Positions 10,698 to 24,000 of a stretch of DNA of 64,000 nt are shown piece after piece. How positions within the stretch are numbered: the first letter of the stretch is position 1; every line of letters starts with the position of its first letter. The stretch is from contig NW_025954976.1 in the NCBI RefSeq assembly GCF_022376445.1, positions 434,001 through 498,000 on the forward strand. Reading direction: 5' to 3'. Both the position numbers and the translations under genes were made by a program. The notes under the pieces are model-generated. The model saw nothing but the letters and a program-made list of their open reading frames with translations, was not told the DNA's origin and ran no database searches. The DNA is from Fomitopsis serialis (Eukaryota > Basidiomycota > Agaricomycetes > Polyporales > Fomitopsidaceae).

Positions 10698-12787
10698 ATG
10701 CCTCCCACAGCCTCTGGCAACAAGAGTATCAATTTGAAGCGCATATACAAGGTCTTACTGCTTGTGCGACTCTGTTTTGCACTCTTCGGACCTGGGTACA
10801 TACACCCCGATGAGCATTACCAGAACGGAGAGGTCATCGCAGGTCAGCATACGAGTGACCATGTTTTGTCCAGGGATGGTTAACTTCATGTGCAATGCAT
10901 GCTCTCCAGGCAGACAACTTGGAGTATTCACTGCGCGAACATGGGAATGGGAGCCGGACTTCGCCTGTCGCTCAATCATTACGCCAGCAACCAGTACAGG
11001 CATACCATATACGATGTTCCTGAGGTGGATCTGGTGGAAACGTGAGTCGCGCAACTCGTTGTCCTGGGTAGCCGAGCTAATGCGCCATAGCGGAGAACAT
11101 ACGTCCCCTTGTGATGTTCCTTGTGGAGAGACTCACGTTTTTCATCCTATCCCTGACGCTCGGTAGGTCAAAATATACTCTCAGCCAGTTCTCGTCATTA
11201 ATTGTGTTCCAGATCACACCGTATGCCAGCTAGTGTCAAACCCTGCAGATCGTCTTCGTGCTCTGGTCCTATTGGCGTCCTCATACGTGATGCATACCTT
11301 CCAGGTCCGGCCATTCTCGAATTCGATCGAAGCCATTATCGTTGCAATGTCTTTGAGCTCCTATAAATCTCTCATCGAAACTGAGTGGAACCGGAGTGTA
11401 AGTGGCTAGCGTCGCTCGCAGTAGTCAACGCGATGTTCATTATCCCTACAGCTAGGAACCTTTTCCCCCGATCTCATCAGCCTTGCGATCTACTGTGTCA
11501 TGGGAGTGTTCACGAGGCCCACATTCCTTGCGTTTATTCTACCTGTTGGTGTCCAGACTCTCGTGTGGACCTACCATCATGCCTCCTACGCCACATTGGG
11601 ACAGCCACGACGAGCATTCTGGGCATTCTGGCTTCGACTTGTCGGAATGCCGGTGGCGGCGATGGCGATGTACACCCTGTGTTTCTCTTTTGTCGACACT
11701 GTCTTCTTCCGGGAAGGACTTTCCGGCTGGGTGTTCACTCCACTGAACTTCCTGCGGTATAATCTCTCGTCGAGCAACTTGGCTGATCACGGTCTCCATC
11801 CCCGCTGGCTGCACCTTCTCGTCAATCTGCCTTTGATCGTGGGACCTGGACTGCTCTACTATGGTATTCGTGCAACCCGACAACTCTGGTCGCCACTTCC
11901 TACGCCTCTAATTTCGGAGAAGAGCGAGAAGGAGACAAGTCTCGTTGCACAAACCCATGTCTTCAAAAGTGCGTACAGTCTGGCCTCAGAAGGAATGGGT
12001 AATAACGTTGTCTCCGCAGTGCCTCTATTCGTGATCGTCTCCTCCGTCGCGATACTGTCCGCCTTCCGTCACCAGGAGCCTCGCTTCCTCGTCCCGCTAT
12101 TGGTCCCCTTCATTGCGCTCATCGCAGAAGGCTCGCAGCTGAAACGATTGGGAAGTTTATTCTGGGTGAGCTGCTTGCCCATCAATAGGACGATTCACTG
12201 AACCTCTGCTACTATGCAGATCTCTTGGATCGTGTCCAATGTGATTCTGGCAACATTGTTCGGCGTCTTGCACCAGGGTGGAGTCGTTCCCTCGCTCATC
12301 AACATGCACGATCGCCTGGGTGCCCTCAGCCACAACGCACCTCCGGAATTAACGGAACCCTCGCTGGCGTGGTCTACTGGAAGACGTACATGCCACCGTG
12401 GCATCTGCTAGCTGTCCAAGCAGAAGGTACGCCTCCCTACGTCACACCCGGTCGTGCGGTCACTGACTTCCGCGCAGATGTCGCTTCTGGTAAATACGTC
12501 TTGTCGGACCTCACAGGTATCCCGAGCGAAGAGATGCTCGAGCGCGTCGTGGACACGCAGGCCCAGGAGACGTTCTTGGTCGCTCCTTGCACGGATTGTA
12601 CGACGTCCCTGATGGACAGCGCGGATGCTTCGAGCTTCAAGAACGTTTCTTCCCCCACCTCGACCTCGACCACGTACCAGAGGCGATGGCGCTAGGTTGG
12701 AAGGAGGGTATGAGCCTAGGTATCTACTCCGTTGACATGACTTGTCTGCGTTCCGAGAGTGTGCCTGTTAAGCAGGGTAAAGAATGA
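10698..12787 (+). CDS. SMP3: GPI mannosyltransferase 4 (Smp3/PIG-Z)
   Basis: ER multi-membrane mannosyltransferase (GT22) that adds the fourth, side-branching mannose to the GPI precursor, a step essential in fungi. ATG at 10698: [20 protein letters not shown], then [18 protein letters not shown] with the family HPDEH catalytic-loop motif. Next are [58 protein letters not shown], a lumenal loop, and [20 protein letters not shown], the conserved HQEPRF motif of the ALG12/PIG-B/SMP3 family. The C-terminus, [15 protein letters not shown] and [14 protein letters not shown], is also typical. At about 12641 the frame changes from DSADASSFK to ERFFPHLD with no usable intron; a single missing base there would restore it. 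Hydrophobic segments are spread along the whole protein as expected. Confidence 0.87.
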
Positions 12788-13052
12788 GTGGAATGGGGTT
12801 TGTTTCGTCGTCTCTTGGTATCTGATACCGCTTTTGTCGGACATTCGCTTTGCTGTCGCTTTGTATCGTTTCTTTCTTGTACTATGACCTGCGCTCCCAC
12901 TATGCTGTAGTATGTACGACGATCGCCAATTTGAATCATTGCAAGATTACTATTGTTACATGAGCACGTAGTACAGTGGATTCAACACGTTTCCAAGCTT
13001 GAGAGTACAACAACGAGAAAAGCTTTCCGGATGGCACAGATGCGCAAGACAA

Positions 13053-16000
13053 TCAAGCAAAGATGTTGGCGTACTCCTCAGACTCGCTACCAGAATCCTC
13101 CGGGTTCTCCTCTACCTGTTGCTGCACGATGGTAAGACCGCCGAGCTGCTCGAGCGTGTTGAACATCACCCTCAGCGCGATTAGGCCAAAGATGTTCGCG
13201 CCGAAGGCCGCCTTGTTGCGGGCGCTGAAGTCCCACGCGAGCCAAGCCTGCGAGAGGCCATACCGCAACTCGCCAGTCGTCGGTACTCAGTCTGCTGGAA
13301 CAGCTTGTTGCCAATATCGCGTCCCAGCATTGAGGCATGCAACTTCATTGTCTGCGTCCGGTCGGAGCGCCACCGCTTCTGCGAGCACTTAGCGACGATG
13401 GTGCCAATCGCAACTTCCTCCTCCGTGAGCCGCATTTCGGGTGCTTCGGATAGCGAGTGCGTCATGCAGATGAAGCGCAGCTCCTCCACGAAGGCCTGGA
13501 ACAACGTGGACATCTCTCCGACTTCGCCTTCGTCGTTGTCGAAGTGGCGAAGCTGCGCCTGGATGTATGGCTTCAGGTGAAGCGAGATCGCGTCCGACAG
13601 AGGCCTCGTTTTCGAGACCGGACCAGCGAGAGGTGTGGCGGGTACCAGAGTTGATGGGTCAATCAGGGCAATATTCCGGAACATGTCGCCCAGCGCACGG
13701 GCCGAGATGTAGTAGTCGGTATCACGGGGATTGGGGTCCTCAGCCTTAAGTGCGACTGAGTAGGAGGTCTAAGGTAGGTGTATTGATCTGCATACCTGAT
13801 GCCAATCTGGCTTGTAAGGGATCAATCGTCGAGGCGAATCGAAGATGTCCACGGGTTCACCGTTCTTGGGATAGTCGACTGCTTGGCTGCATAGGCGGGC
13901 AAGCTCCAGGCACCGATCGTCCTTCGTACCATGCTGGTGGACATGTATCAGCGCTTGTAGGGCCACACCAAATTATGTATTTACCTTCGATTGATCTGCC
14001 AGGGGTACTGCATAAGCATCTGTTTTGAAGACACTGCGAGAACATGAACACACCTGCGATGATGAGATGATTGTCTGACAGCAGACCCTACACATCGATG
14101 GTCAGCCAGGCTCTTCGGTAAGTGCCATTCAACAAACGTACCAGGACATCTGAATTCAGATACTCGACGACGAAGTCACATATGTCGTCTACTGTGCTTG
14201 GACGGTCGAGGAAGTGCCCATTCACGCCTTCATATGATGCCGGTTCCGCGTGCTCAGTAGGAAGCAATGGACCGTAGCGAACGATCGAGTACAAGTCCCT
14301 AAAACAGGGCAGCAAAGTAAGTCAGGCATGTGAGTGCTACAGGGTGAAACCTCACCCATCAAGATCGCCACCTCCAAGACAGGATGCAAGGGAACGGGTA
14401 CCTACGCGAGTCGTTGTATCAGCTGAAACGAATCTCGCACTATTGCTTACCGGTCGACGGTAGGACTACGACGTTCTTGGAATTGCGGAAGAAGCACACC
14501 TTGTCATCAGGGGATTTGCCTATGGCATAGACTCGCTGGACTGATGAAGATTACACTCGTCAAAACGAACGAGATGACTGATTACATCCTGAACTTACTA
14601 TCTCCAGGATGGACAACAGGACTTCGCGAGATGACGACTGAGCCTAATCCAAGTCAATTGCGTTGGAGAGAAAGTGTAACAAATTCTAAGTTGCGCTTCA
14701 CTGACCTTTGATGTAGGTCGGTTCGGGATCATCTGGATACTGGATGCATGCTGAATGGGTGAGATAGCATGAGTACTGGGATAGCTCGAATAAAGGAAGA
14801 CCGTACCATAAATTTCACCCTCCTTGAGGGAGTAGACATTCTCGACACCCTCCTTCTCGTATGCCGGCCCCTCGTCTGCGACTCCTACGAGCAAGTAACT
14901 ATCCGGTATGGGGATCTTTGCCCCATGCTTGACGTCTCTGAGCACATGGTTCTTTGCGAAGTGGATCAGACGGTCGATGAACGGGTCTTGCAACACCTTG
15001 ACATTTTTCTCGTGCTTGAAACCCATTCCAATGGAGCGAAGGCCTCGCACGATGAAGTCAAGTCCGAAACTTGTTCCGAGCTTGTGCGCTTTGAGCAGGC
15101 CGACGAAGCGTTCCATGGAGTCGCTCGCAGTATGAATTTCCATTTTTGCACGTTCTTGGAGGGTGATGAAGATTTGTTTGTCCACGCCACGGTCTTCCAA
15201 GAGCATGATCAACGGCCTTGTGAGAAGAAGGTCAATTAATCGAGAGGATATGTAGGACTGATGCGCGCACCGATTTAGGTATGAAGTGCCAGGCCGGTCG
15301 AACGCACGGGCGATCTCGACCTCGCCATTTTCTTCATCAAGCGCCTTAAACTTGTTCATCGAAGGCCTCAGGCGCATCTTGATACCTTCTAGTCGCTCAT
15401 CAATCACCACCATGCCCTTGAAGCCTGTGAAAGGGGTATTGGGTATGAGTATGAATGTTCGTCAAGCAATAAGACGGAATGAACCTAGGAAGCGGATTTG
15501 ATACTACAAAATCCCGTCAGTTATACTAAACGGAGGATACAGCAGCTTACTCACAGCAGACGGCTTCACCGACTTCTTATGTCGGCCCTCCGGCATGGCT
15601 CTACAGAGGGCATCCCAGATTCTGTCCCCGAGCTCGACTGAAATCGTGCCAACGCCATCTGTAACAGGTAAGGTTTGTCACCCAAGTCATCGACCTGTTC
15701 CCACTGCTGGCGGGTGACAGTGACCGAAGGATCTGTTGCAGTGAATGCCTGGGCGATGCGCGCTGCGTATTTGGACGGCTGCATGATTACCCCAGAGAAA
15801 TCACCGAGACTGTCGCGGATTGTCTGCGCGTCCACGTGTCCACGTACCGGGTGCCAGAAAGGGTTAACGAACCATACAGCGTGCTCGCGCAAGGCCGACT
15901 GCGAGTAAGCGAGAAACTCGAACTGACGCCCCGCAAGCTCAAAGCCATTCTTGAGAAGGCCACCCACACGGTCCACTAGAAGTGACGTGCCATCAACCTG

Positions 16001-17612
16001 GGTAACAAGACGTAAGCCACTGTTCCTCTCGGGTATAATGAAGTCTCACCTCTCGTGCCCAACGGTACTGCAGGCGGTCCTCGTCCCTGAAATCGACTCT
16101 GATAAAATGCTCCTGGTGGTCTGGGTACTGGCGGATCACACGATTCGACTGGATAACATACGGACCCTCCAGGATCATTCGCGTAGGAGTGAACGTGACA
16201 TGATGACAGGGGAAGTAGCCAGGAGGGAGGGGAAGTGGTCTGAAATCTACACGGGGCTGCACGCGCTGAAGCACGCCACAGGGCTCTCTCGTGCGTCACG
16301 ACAGCGAAGCGCTTCAGTGAAGTGGCGAAGAACATCGGCAGCAAGCGCATGGTCTCGCGCATACAGGTTGGCAATGGGTGTCTTGAGATGAACGAGTAGG
16401 TCTTCGGTGTGCAAAAGCCCATTGTGGAGAAGTGCTTCGATCTGGAACGCAGATGACCAGTCAAACTGGCGCACCCACTCGCGGACCTGGTAGAGTTGTC
16501 TGGGGGAGAAGAACCCGCGCGTGAAGGCATCGACCTTCGCATAAATGGGTGCCTGGAGACCCGCAATTTTGCAGAGGTCTACAAAATTACGAGCATCCTG
16601 GGTCTCATGCATGATAACGCGCATGTGATAGGCATAAGGTGCGACAATGGCGTGCGCTTCGTTGACGCTACTGAGGCGTTGGCGGAACTTACGGTTGTCC
16701 CGCCAGTCGTCTCCCGTTAGTTCCCGGTTGAAACGTTGCTTCTCCAGCATCGGTGGCGTAAGCAATTCGAAAAGAACAACTGCCGATCAGAGCAATGTTC
16801 AGCATAGCTGTGAACGGTAAGAAACTACACTAACATGGATTGCCAAAATCATTCCCCCAAGCAATCTTGCGTATGTTGGCAAAGGTGATGGCAATATTGT
16901 GGGCAAGTTCCTCAGTCATAGGATCGCCCATCTACGCGGAGCGGTCAGTCAATTTGACGTTACGACCAACACATAATCACTCACCTGAATGCGAATCAAC
17001 TTGTGCTCGTATTCGAACCAGAGAATACCTGCGCCCTTCTCACGGTGACTAATCTCAAACTCGTTCGAGAATTCGCGCCCCGAAGTCGGTGTGGCATCAA
17101 CAGGGCGATAGAGGATACCAAACTGTATCTTGTCGACGTGTATGGAAAGATTAAGTTGTCGCAGCTTGTCCTCTCGTTCTTCTTCTATCTCTGGTGGCAG
17201 ATATGGTGCCTTTTCCAATATTTGGACGAGGTTGCGTTGAGGTCGGCTTTGACCCTTGAAAAATCGTATTTTTTGACCATTGAGCTCAACGTCGACGTCG
17301 GTTCCTTGGTTGGCAGGGTTGTGTAGCCACTTGAAGAACCTATCGCCGAGCTTGCGGCTGCCGAGAGTCAATACTCCTGAGCCATTGTGCGTTATACCGT
17401 TCGGCCCTTCGTTTAAGGTGACTTGGAAGTTTCTATGTATATGTGCGCCTCTAGTCAGTATCGGCGCCGCGATGGCTTGATCGGACGTACGCAGGGCGAT
17501 CTTTTGGATCTGTCGGGTTATAGAAGTAATCACCGTGGAGGATTGAGCCGATCTTGCGCTTGACGTCCCAGACGGTGGCGTCGCGCGAGATGTTGCGCAG
17601 GTCAATTTCCAT
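13053..17612 (-). CDS. RNA-dependent RNA polymerase (eukaryotic silencing type)
   Basis: Cellular RdRP of the QDE-1/Rdp1 family, which makes double-stranded RNA from aberrant transcripts and feeds Dicer/Argonaute silencing. ATG at 17612: MEIDLRNISRDATVWDVKRK. N-terminal blocks: FQVTLNEGPNG, LGSRKLGDRFFKWLHNPANQ, LDKIQFG-like IHVDKIQFGILYRPVD. Core blocks: VIDERLEGIKMRLRPSMNKF (KGM.V-type region), ENVYSLKEGEIYG. The catalytic motif GGGDLDGD is at about 14290-14390; an intron (about 14300-14354) falls inside it, splitting DLDG from D. It is followed by LYSIVRYGPLLP. C-terminal block: SQAWLAWDFSARNKAAFGAN and IFGLIALRVMFNTLEQ, ending SEEYANIFA at 13053. At about 13271 the frame breaks (EYRRLA then ELRYGLSQ) in a way that one missing G explains. 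About a dozen short introns; borders approximate. Confidence 0.9.
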
Positions 17613-18021
17613 GAGGAGCAGTGATCCTAGGGATCCTCCTCGGTTACAAAGAAGTTTGTGCGGGAAGTGGTGGTACGGAAGGAAAGGTGGAGGCTAGGCA
17701 GGTACGGGGAGCAAGAGCAGGTATAAGTAGGAGACAAGATGGTCAAAGCGGATGATAGAGTTCGCGATGCATTGTTCGCAGCTTTGACTGTGGCATACCC
17801 CGACACGCGCTCGGTGGGAACGGAAGCAAAACACGCGGCGCGCTTCGTCGCGATCACGTGAATCGCCACACCCGCGTCCCTCCGCTGCCTGAAAGTTAAA
17901 ACCAAATGTGCGAAGGCGGAACATAGGCGGAAAGCATCGTGCATCAAGGAAAAGCATGCAGTATAGATTAAGAGATATGTAAGAGACCGGTTCACTACAG
18001 CCAATGACCGCCATGAGAGCA
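17613..18021. other. spacer between RdRP start and STT4 stop
   Basis: About 410 bp that should hold the RdRP promoter and the STT4 3' end. Contains only short overlapping frames with no conserved protein. No repeat, tRNA or clear motif seen. Confidence 0.6.
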
Positions 18022-21000
18022 TTACTTGTATGGAATCCCTGGCGCAAGGTGAGTATAGAGAACACTTCGTAGTACCGAAACGTACCGTTTTGCAACTGCC
18101 AGCATTATTGTCAGCACGCAAGTAAGCAGAATATAGCACTGAAAACTTGCCCTTTGAAACTCATCATATGCTGTGCTTCTCACGTTCTCGTGTGCGTTCC
18201 TCACGATGGCCATCATCCACTCTGCTGCCTGCCTTTCCGTGAGGCCAAGTGCGAAGCGGTCCTTGAGTCGCTTGATCGTCGGCTCGCCCTTGAACGACGG
18301 GAGCTGGGTATCTAGCATCATCTGCACGGTGCTCACGATTTGATCTGCATGAGGTCTGATGGCCAGGAACGCCTTCACCGTCAGCTGCTGGAACATCTGG
18401 TAGCCCTGTGAGTTCCGTCCTCCCATGAGAACCACCATTTCATGGGTGAGCTTGAATGAGTTCGGTTCAAATTTGACACCCTTGATACAATATGTCAGTA
18501 GCTAAACCGTCATCGGTGTGGAAGTACTTACTCCTGGACGTAATGGGACAACATAGATTAGCTATGTCATACGTTGCAGCAAGAGCTTTGAAAATGAAGA
18601 CTTATCTATGTCAAACAAGAATCCGAAGTCTGAAGCCAGAAACCAACAGGTCAACGACTTCTGACAGAGATCGTTGAAGCACCTACCGATGTGGACGATA
18701 TGACCCTCCCCGTCGATCATGATGTTCCCATTGTGACGGTCCTTCACTTGCAGAATATAGCAAACCACCGAATATGCCGCCATTGACTGGATGAAATTCA
18801 AGCGAGCCTTCTGGAACTCGATGGTGTCCTCACCGCCGTACTTAGCGATGAAGAAGTCGAGCAGGTCGTTCACCTTCGCGCGTCCCATCTCATCCCGAGA
18901 AGTCGCGTTCGGCACCACATCAATGACGCCGCACTGCGCAGTTGTCAGCCTGGCAGTCCCATCAATCAATGAGAGCGTACCCCGGGAGCAGTAGCAGTAA
19001 CGCGATATGGGTAGAGATACAGCATGAGCCCGACGCCGGTGAAGATATTTTTGAACATTGCGATGACTTGCAGCGCTAGCACATCCTGTCGGCAGTCATC
19101 GCCGACTTTGAAGATGGCCTGCTGCCAGATGTCATACATCTCCGTTCGAATGCCTTCTCCTTCGCCTTCAACGACGTTCTCCGGGTCAGATTCGATCACT
19201 TCGCGCTCTTTCCGTACTTTGAACGTCGCCATGAAGGGAGCCTGGCGTTAACCAGTCAGCATCAGCGTTCATACATAGGCTGTGGCACCGCACCTTGGCG
19301 TGACTCTGCAATGGTCTCCCAGACTTCTTGTCAACATCTACGACAATGCCGTCGGGGTTGCTAGGTAGATATACGCCGACTTCCACCTCGATCTTGGCCA
19401 TCTCTTCGTCAATCTTCGCCTATATAGACATATCAGTGCAAGCTCAAGTCCGCACATCACAAAACACGAACCTTCTTCTCGGGTTTGGGCCGTCTGATGA
19501 ACGGCTTGAGCTTGCCTGATATCGACGTCACCTCATTGAAGAACCCAAACTCTCGCTCGTAGAACGCCTTAGCTTCACCCGAAAGTGACGTGACGACCCG
19601 ATCTGTCATATCATCTAGTATTGGCTTCATCGGGTCTTCCTAGAGTCTCCGTTAATGATGAAAAGATGCCGCAAAACCATTAAGACTCACAAGCTCTCCC
19701 GCATCATCCTTGTAGCAATTCGCCTTCATGTTCCAGATGATTTGATGACAGAACAGCTGAGATATCTTTGCTGTCTCGAAGATGAAGCGCTGCACGTAGC
19801 CTACGCGCAAAGTCAACATACATGGGATCGAAGCAAGCAAGGGGAACATACCCAAGGCATCATGACGAAGCGCCTGCACGATTTGAGGGACAAAAAAGAA
19901 GGTGAGGTCGACCGGGTGTTGTTCGAGGACGCGGTGGGCAAACTGAAGCAGTATAGGATCATTGTTGTACCTCCTCTCGAAATAGTTCACTGCGAGGATT
20001 GGAGGGATTGGCTCCCATAGCAATATGTACTACACCGCACTCGTCAACGATGTCCCAGTCCAAGCGGAGTGTAATCACCTTCAGGTCTCGCCGCAAAGTT
20101 GGATCTAATTTATCTCCGACCAAGTAGCGTAGGGCCTCCGGGCACTGCATTGCATCCAGCGTACTCGAACGTACGAGATGGCCTACTTCCCTGTCAACTG
20201 TTGGATGGTTGAACCGCTCAGCGAGGCCTAAGGCAATCGCAGGATCTAGTTCCCAGGTTTTGCGAACAGCACTGATCCAAGAACTCTGTAGACAACAAGG
20301 GTGTTAATCACATACTCTTCGTGAACTCGGACGACTTACATCTAACATAGTCTTCTCGATGGATATAAGATGGTCCGGGCCACGCTTGGGGTCATTTGTC
20401 GGATTTGACCATACGGTCAACCGTGCAATTTCGTTGTCTATCAAAAGTCGCAGAGGCAGATTGAGGTTCTTCAGGAACGCGATATATTCTATAGGGGATC
20501 AAGCTCAAGGACCGAAAGGTCATCACATGCCTGGCAACGTACGAGAGACTTGCGAAGACGACTGCCCAGCGTTCAAACTGGAAATCGCTTGGTAGCCCCT
20601 GACCGAATCCGTCTGTAGATGGTTCAGGAACTCTGAGAGTAGCTTGACATCGGCGTCGATCTGCACTCGGTTAGAACCATAGGACCATCTGAAGTCGGAT
20701 GAGCGGATACTCTGACAGTAGAGCGAAAACTACGCACTGCGGCCGGGTACTGAACCACGAGAAGGCTGCTCGATAGAGACTACAGCGAAGTGAGTGCTCG
20801 CAGAATACATCCAAGTGAGAACTCTTGAGGGTTTCGAAGCCAAACAACAGGAATGAGAACCGTGCTTCGCGCGCGAGCGGGTGTGTGCTGCCACATAGTT
20901 CTTAGTTGTGCCACCAGTACGTGAGTAGCATTTCACCTCACCTATAAGACCTATAGGCACGAGCCGAAGCCAGTGCCAGTCGTTGAAGCAGGAGCATCAG

Positions 21001-24000
21001 ACCCGGCTTGCGGTACCTAGCAGCCTGCATCCTGCTAAACAGCAGTTGAAGGATGAGAGTGTGCGGAGTGAGAAGCCTTCGAGCACTCGCAGTACTCCGG
21101 TCGATGACAGTCTTGTCCGTTGGATTATACTCTACTGGATGAAGGAACGGATCTGCGTAGCTTCAAACAAGAAAGGGTGAGCACAATAAAGTCTGCGAAA
21201 CAATGTCATACAAGTGACTTACTCGAGTGTCTTGGAAAACATGCCCCTCTCGTGTTTGATAGTCGCAAGCCAGGCGGATCCTATCTCGGACATCAAAGCC
21301 ACCTCGTAATCTGGCTTTTCCGCAATCACCCAAGACCACGCCTCGATACCAGCAGAGATGCAGATGGTGTGAAGGCCTCGAAGGGTAGTGCCACGAGGTA
21401 ATGTAGCAAATCATACTCGTACTGTGCCATCCCATGAGTACGCGTGCCAACGTAGGAATATCGCAATCACCTTCTCAGCATAGATGAGAGTCGCAGCGCA
21501 TCTGAAGAGGAGACGTTTGAGATCACGGATGGCCATCGGATGCCTTTTCTCCCGGATGTCGTCAACGGCACTGATGATCTTCAGCTTCAGCTTCTCTGCC
21601 TCCAGGTCCGCGACAGACTCTGAACTGGTGATATGATGCTTCTCCAGCCCTGTCGACAGCGTTTTGACTGAGTTGGTTGATTCAGAGGAGATAACACCTA
21701 CCATCCATGTGCCCTGCCCTGTATCCATTGACTTCACCCGCAAAATAGCTTTTTGACGCCACCTGACTGGCAATGAGCTTGGCGCTGTCGGGCTTCCAGC
21801 TTGACATTGTGGAGATTGACACTGGCGAACAATTGTCAGCGACGCCATGGAATGATCTGGAAACGTACTCAATTTGCGATCAATGGGACCTACGGCTTTA
21901 CCGTATTGTAGCGCGACAGAAGCGCCTAGTTCCGAAGCCTCCGTTGCAGACATTACTTGGTTGACCGCAAGGTATTTCTACAGTCATTGTCAATGATACT
22001 GTCAAATTTTGGAGTTGAGGTGCTCGCCTGCAATGTCGAGTGCAACTCTACCGGAGCTCGGCTAAGAGCTAGTTCCAACCAGTTGTTTGCATTCCTCTGC
22101 AACTCCGCCAACATGTAGTTGCGAGCTTCGTAGTTGTCGGGCAGATTCAACGTAAGGTCCGCACGATCAGAGTGATACGTATACTCAGGGTTATCCTAGA
22201 CAAATCGGTCAGTGCGGGATGCGGTTATGTCACCGTGCATGTACCTCGTCTATGAATTCGTTCTCACACGCCCGGCGGAGAAGAGTCAAGACTTCCAGGA
22301 TAGCAAAGACGAGCGGTGGATCGCACATCAAGGATGGGAATGAGGTGATGAGACGATTGAGGTATCTAGACGCAATGTCACGAGCGTTTGCGATACGATG
22401 TGTGCTAGCAAGGAGCAAGGAACGCAATTCGAATGGAAGCTCCTGAGGAAGAGCTTGCTTTGCAGCCTGCACGTTGAGTTCGATGATGCAGCCTCGAATG
22501 ACCTAGGGTCGAAAATTAGCAAATGAGGTTGTGAGGGGTGACTTGTCCCACCTTTTCCGCGACAGACTCCATACAGGCGTGCAGCGAGGCGTTCTTGTTT
22601 AACCCATTGTTTACGAAGAATGTGACCAACGACGAAGGAAGTCCAGCCGCAGAGCGCATATTTCCCAGATCGTGCATGCAAAGCAAGAAGATGACCTGTC
22701 CGGGGAATAGATAGCGAATCTCGCTCACGCGAATTGGTATATGTTTTGCTAACAGAGTACGATGCTTCGATACGACCTCCACGAGCAGAGGGATCAGTCT
22801 CCAAGGTATGACCAATGGGCGCCGCGCTTACTGTTTCAATGTATTCCTGACGTATCACCGTGTTGTACTCGAGATCGCTGACGATAGTATCCTGCGCCTC
22901 TTCCAAAATAAGGGGTGGTGTTTTCATAGCAATGCGAGCCAGGGCAGGCTGTTGCCAGTCCATCGCGGATTGTTGCTTCTGTTCGCTAGGCGTCGTGAAC
23001 TGGAACAATACACATAAGAACCACATGTTGCGGAACAACATCACGATATTCGAAGGGGTGGCTGAGAGACGGAAATCGTCATGGGTCAAAAGCGCGTCAA
23101 TGGGCAGGAGCAATGACGCCAGTTGCTCAACCATGTCTTCCATCTGTGAAGACTTGATCAACTACAGAGCTCAAGTTGCAAGTGCGATATATCTCACCTT
23201 GGCCAGATGATTGGAGATGGCGACGTTCTGGATGGCGACGCCCTTGTCCGAAAAAAGCGTGAGCAGTTCAACAAGGTATAGATCGTAGAATTCAGGCCTC
23301 CGATGCAGTTCTTGCGCAAGGCGAGTCTGAGCGGCCAGGACCTGCAAAGGAATCAGTACACACATGTTGAGATAAATTTTCTCCACGTACCTGATTGTTC
23401 GAGAACCTAGGATCGTCCAAGTTCGCAGAGCGATTGACGCTAGAGAACGCGCGGATGATGTCCAGGAATGAACTTTCGGGCGCGACCAGGGCCAGATCCA
23501 CAAGATTGTACGCAATGGCGGCTTCCACAGTCGGTTCGGCCGTGCGCAGGCGTTGCAGTAGCATAGATACGTGAGACGCGTGACCTACGTCTTCTTGAGC
23601 ACCTTGGGAAGTACCATACAAATCGCATCTCACCTCCTCCGACCGAAATTCTAATGCCAGGCGAGTCGCAATGGAGATACTGCTGATACCGACCGTTCTC
23701 TTCTCATCCTCCGACAATCCGCGCAAGCCAATCTCCACCGAGTGCAACGTCGATATGTCCGTCATGTCCGTCACTGTGGAGGCATGAGAGCTTGACCCTT
23801 CAATAGTTTCTTTGCTCGTAGCGGCAATGTAGTTGAGGATGGAGTACATGTACGACATGACCTGATCGTCTCCGGGTGCCAGCTATTGCTGCATTAGCTT
23901 CGTGGGCGACAATGACGCACTGCATACATACGTCAATGCAAAGAGCCAGACATTTGGCGGCTGCTACCAACGGAGGCGGTGTCCTTGTGCCCGAGATGAA

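Noticed and set aside
22328..23161. 277-residue minus-strand open frame as a separate gene
   Set aside because: It lies inside STT4 and mixes true exons (for example [20 protein letters not shown]) with read-through introns.
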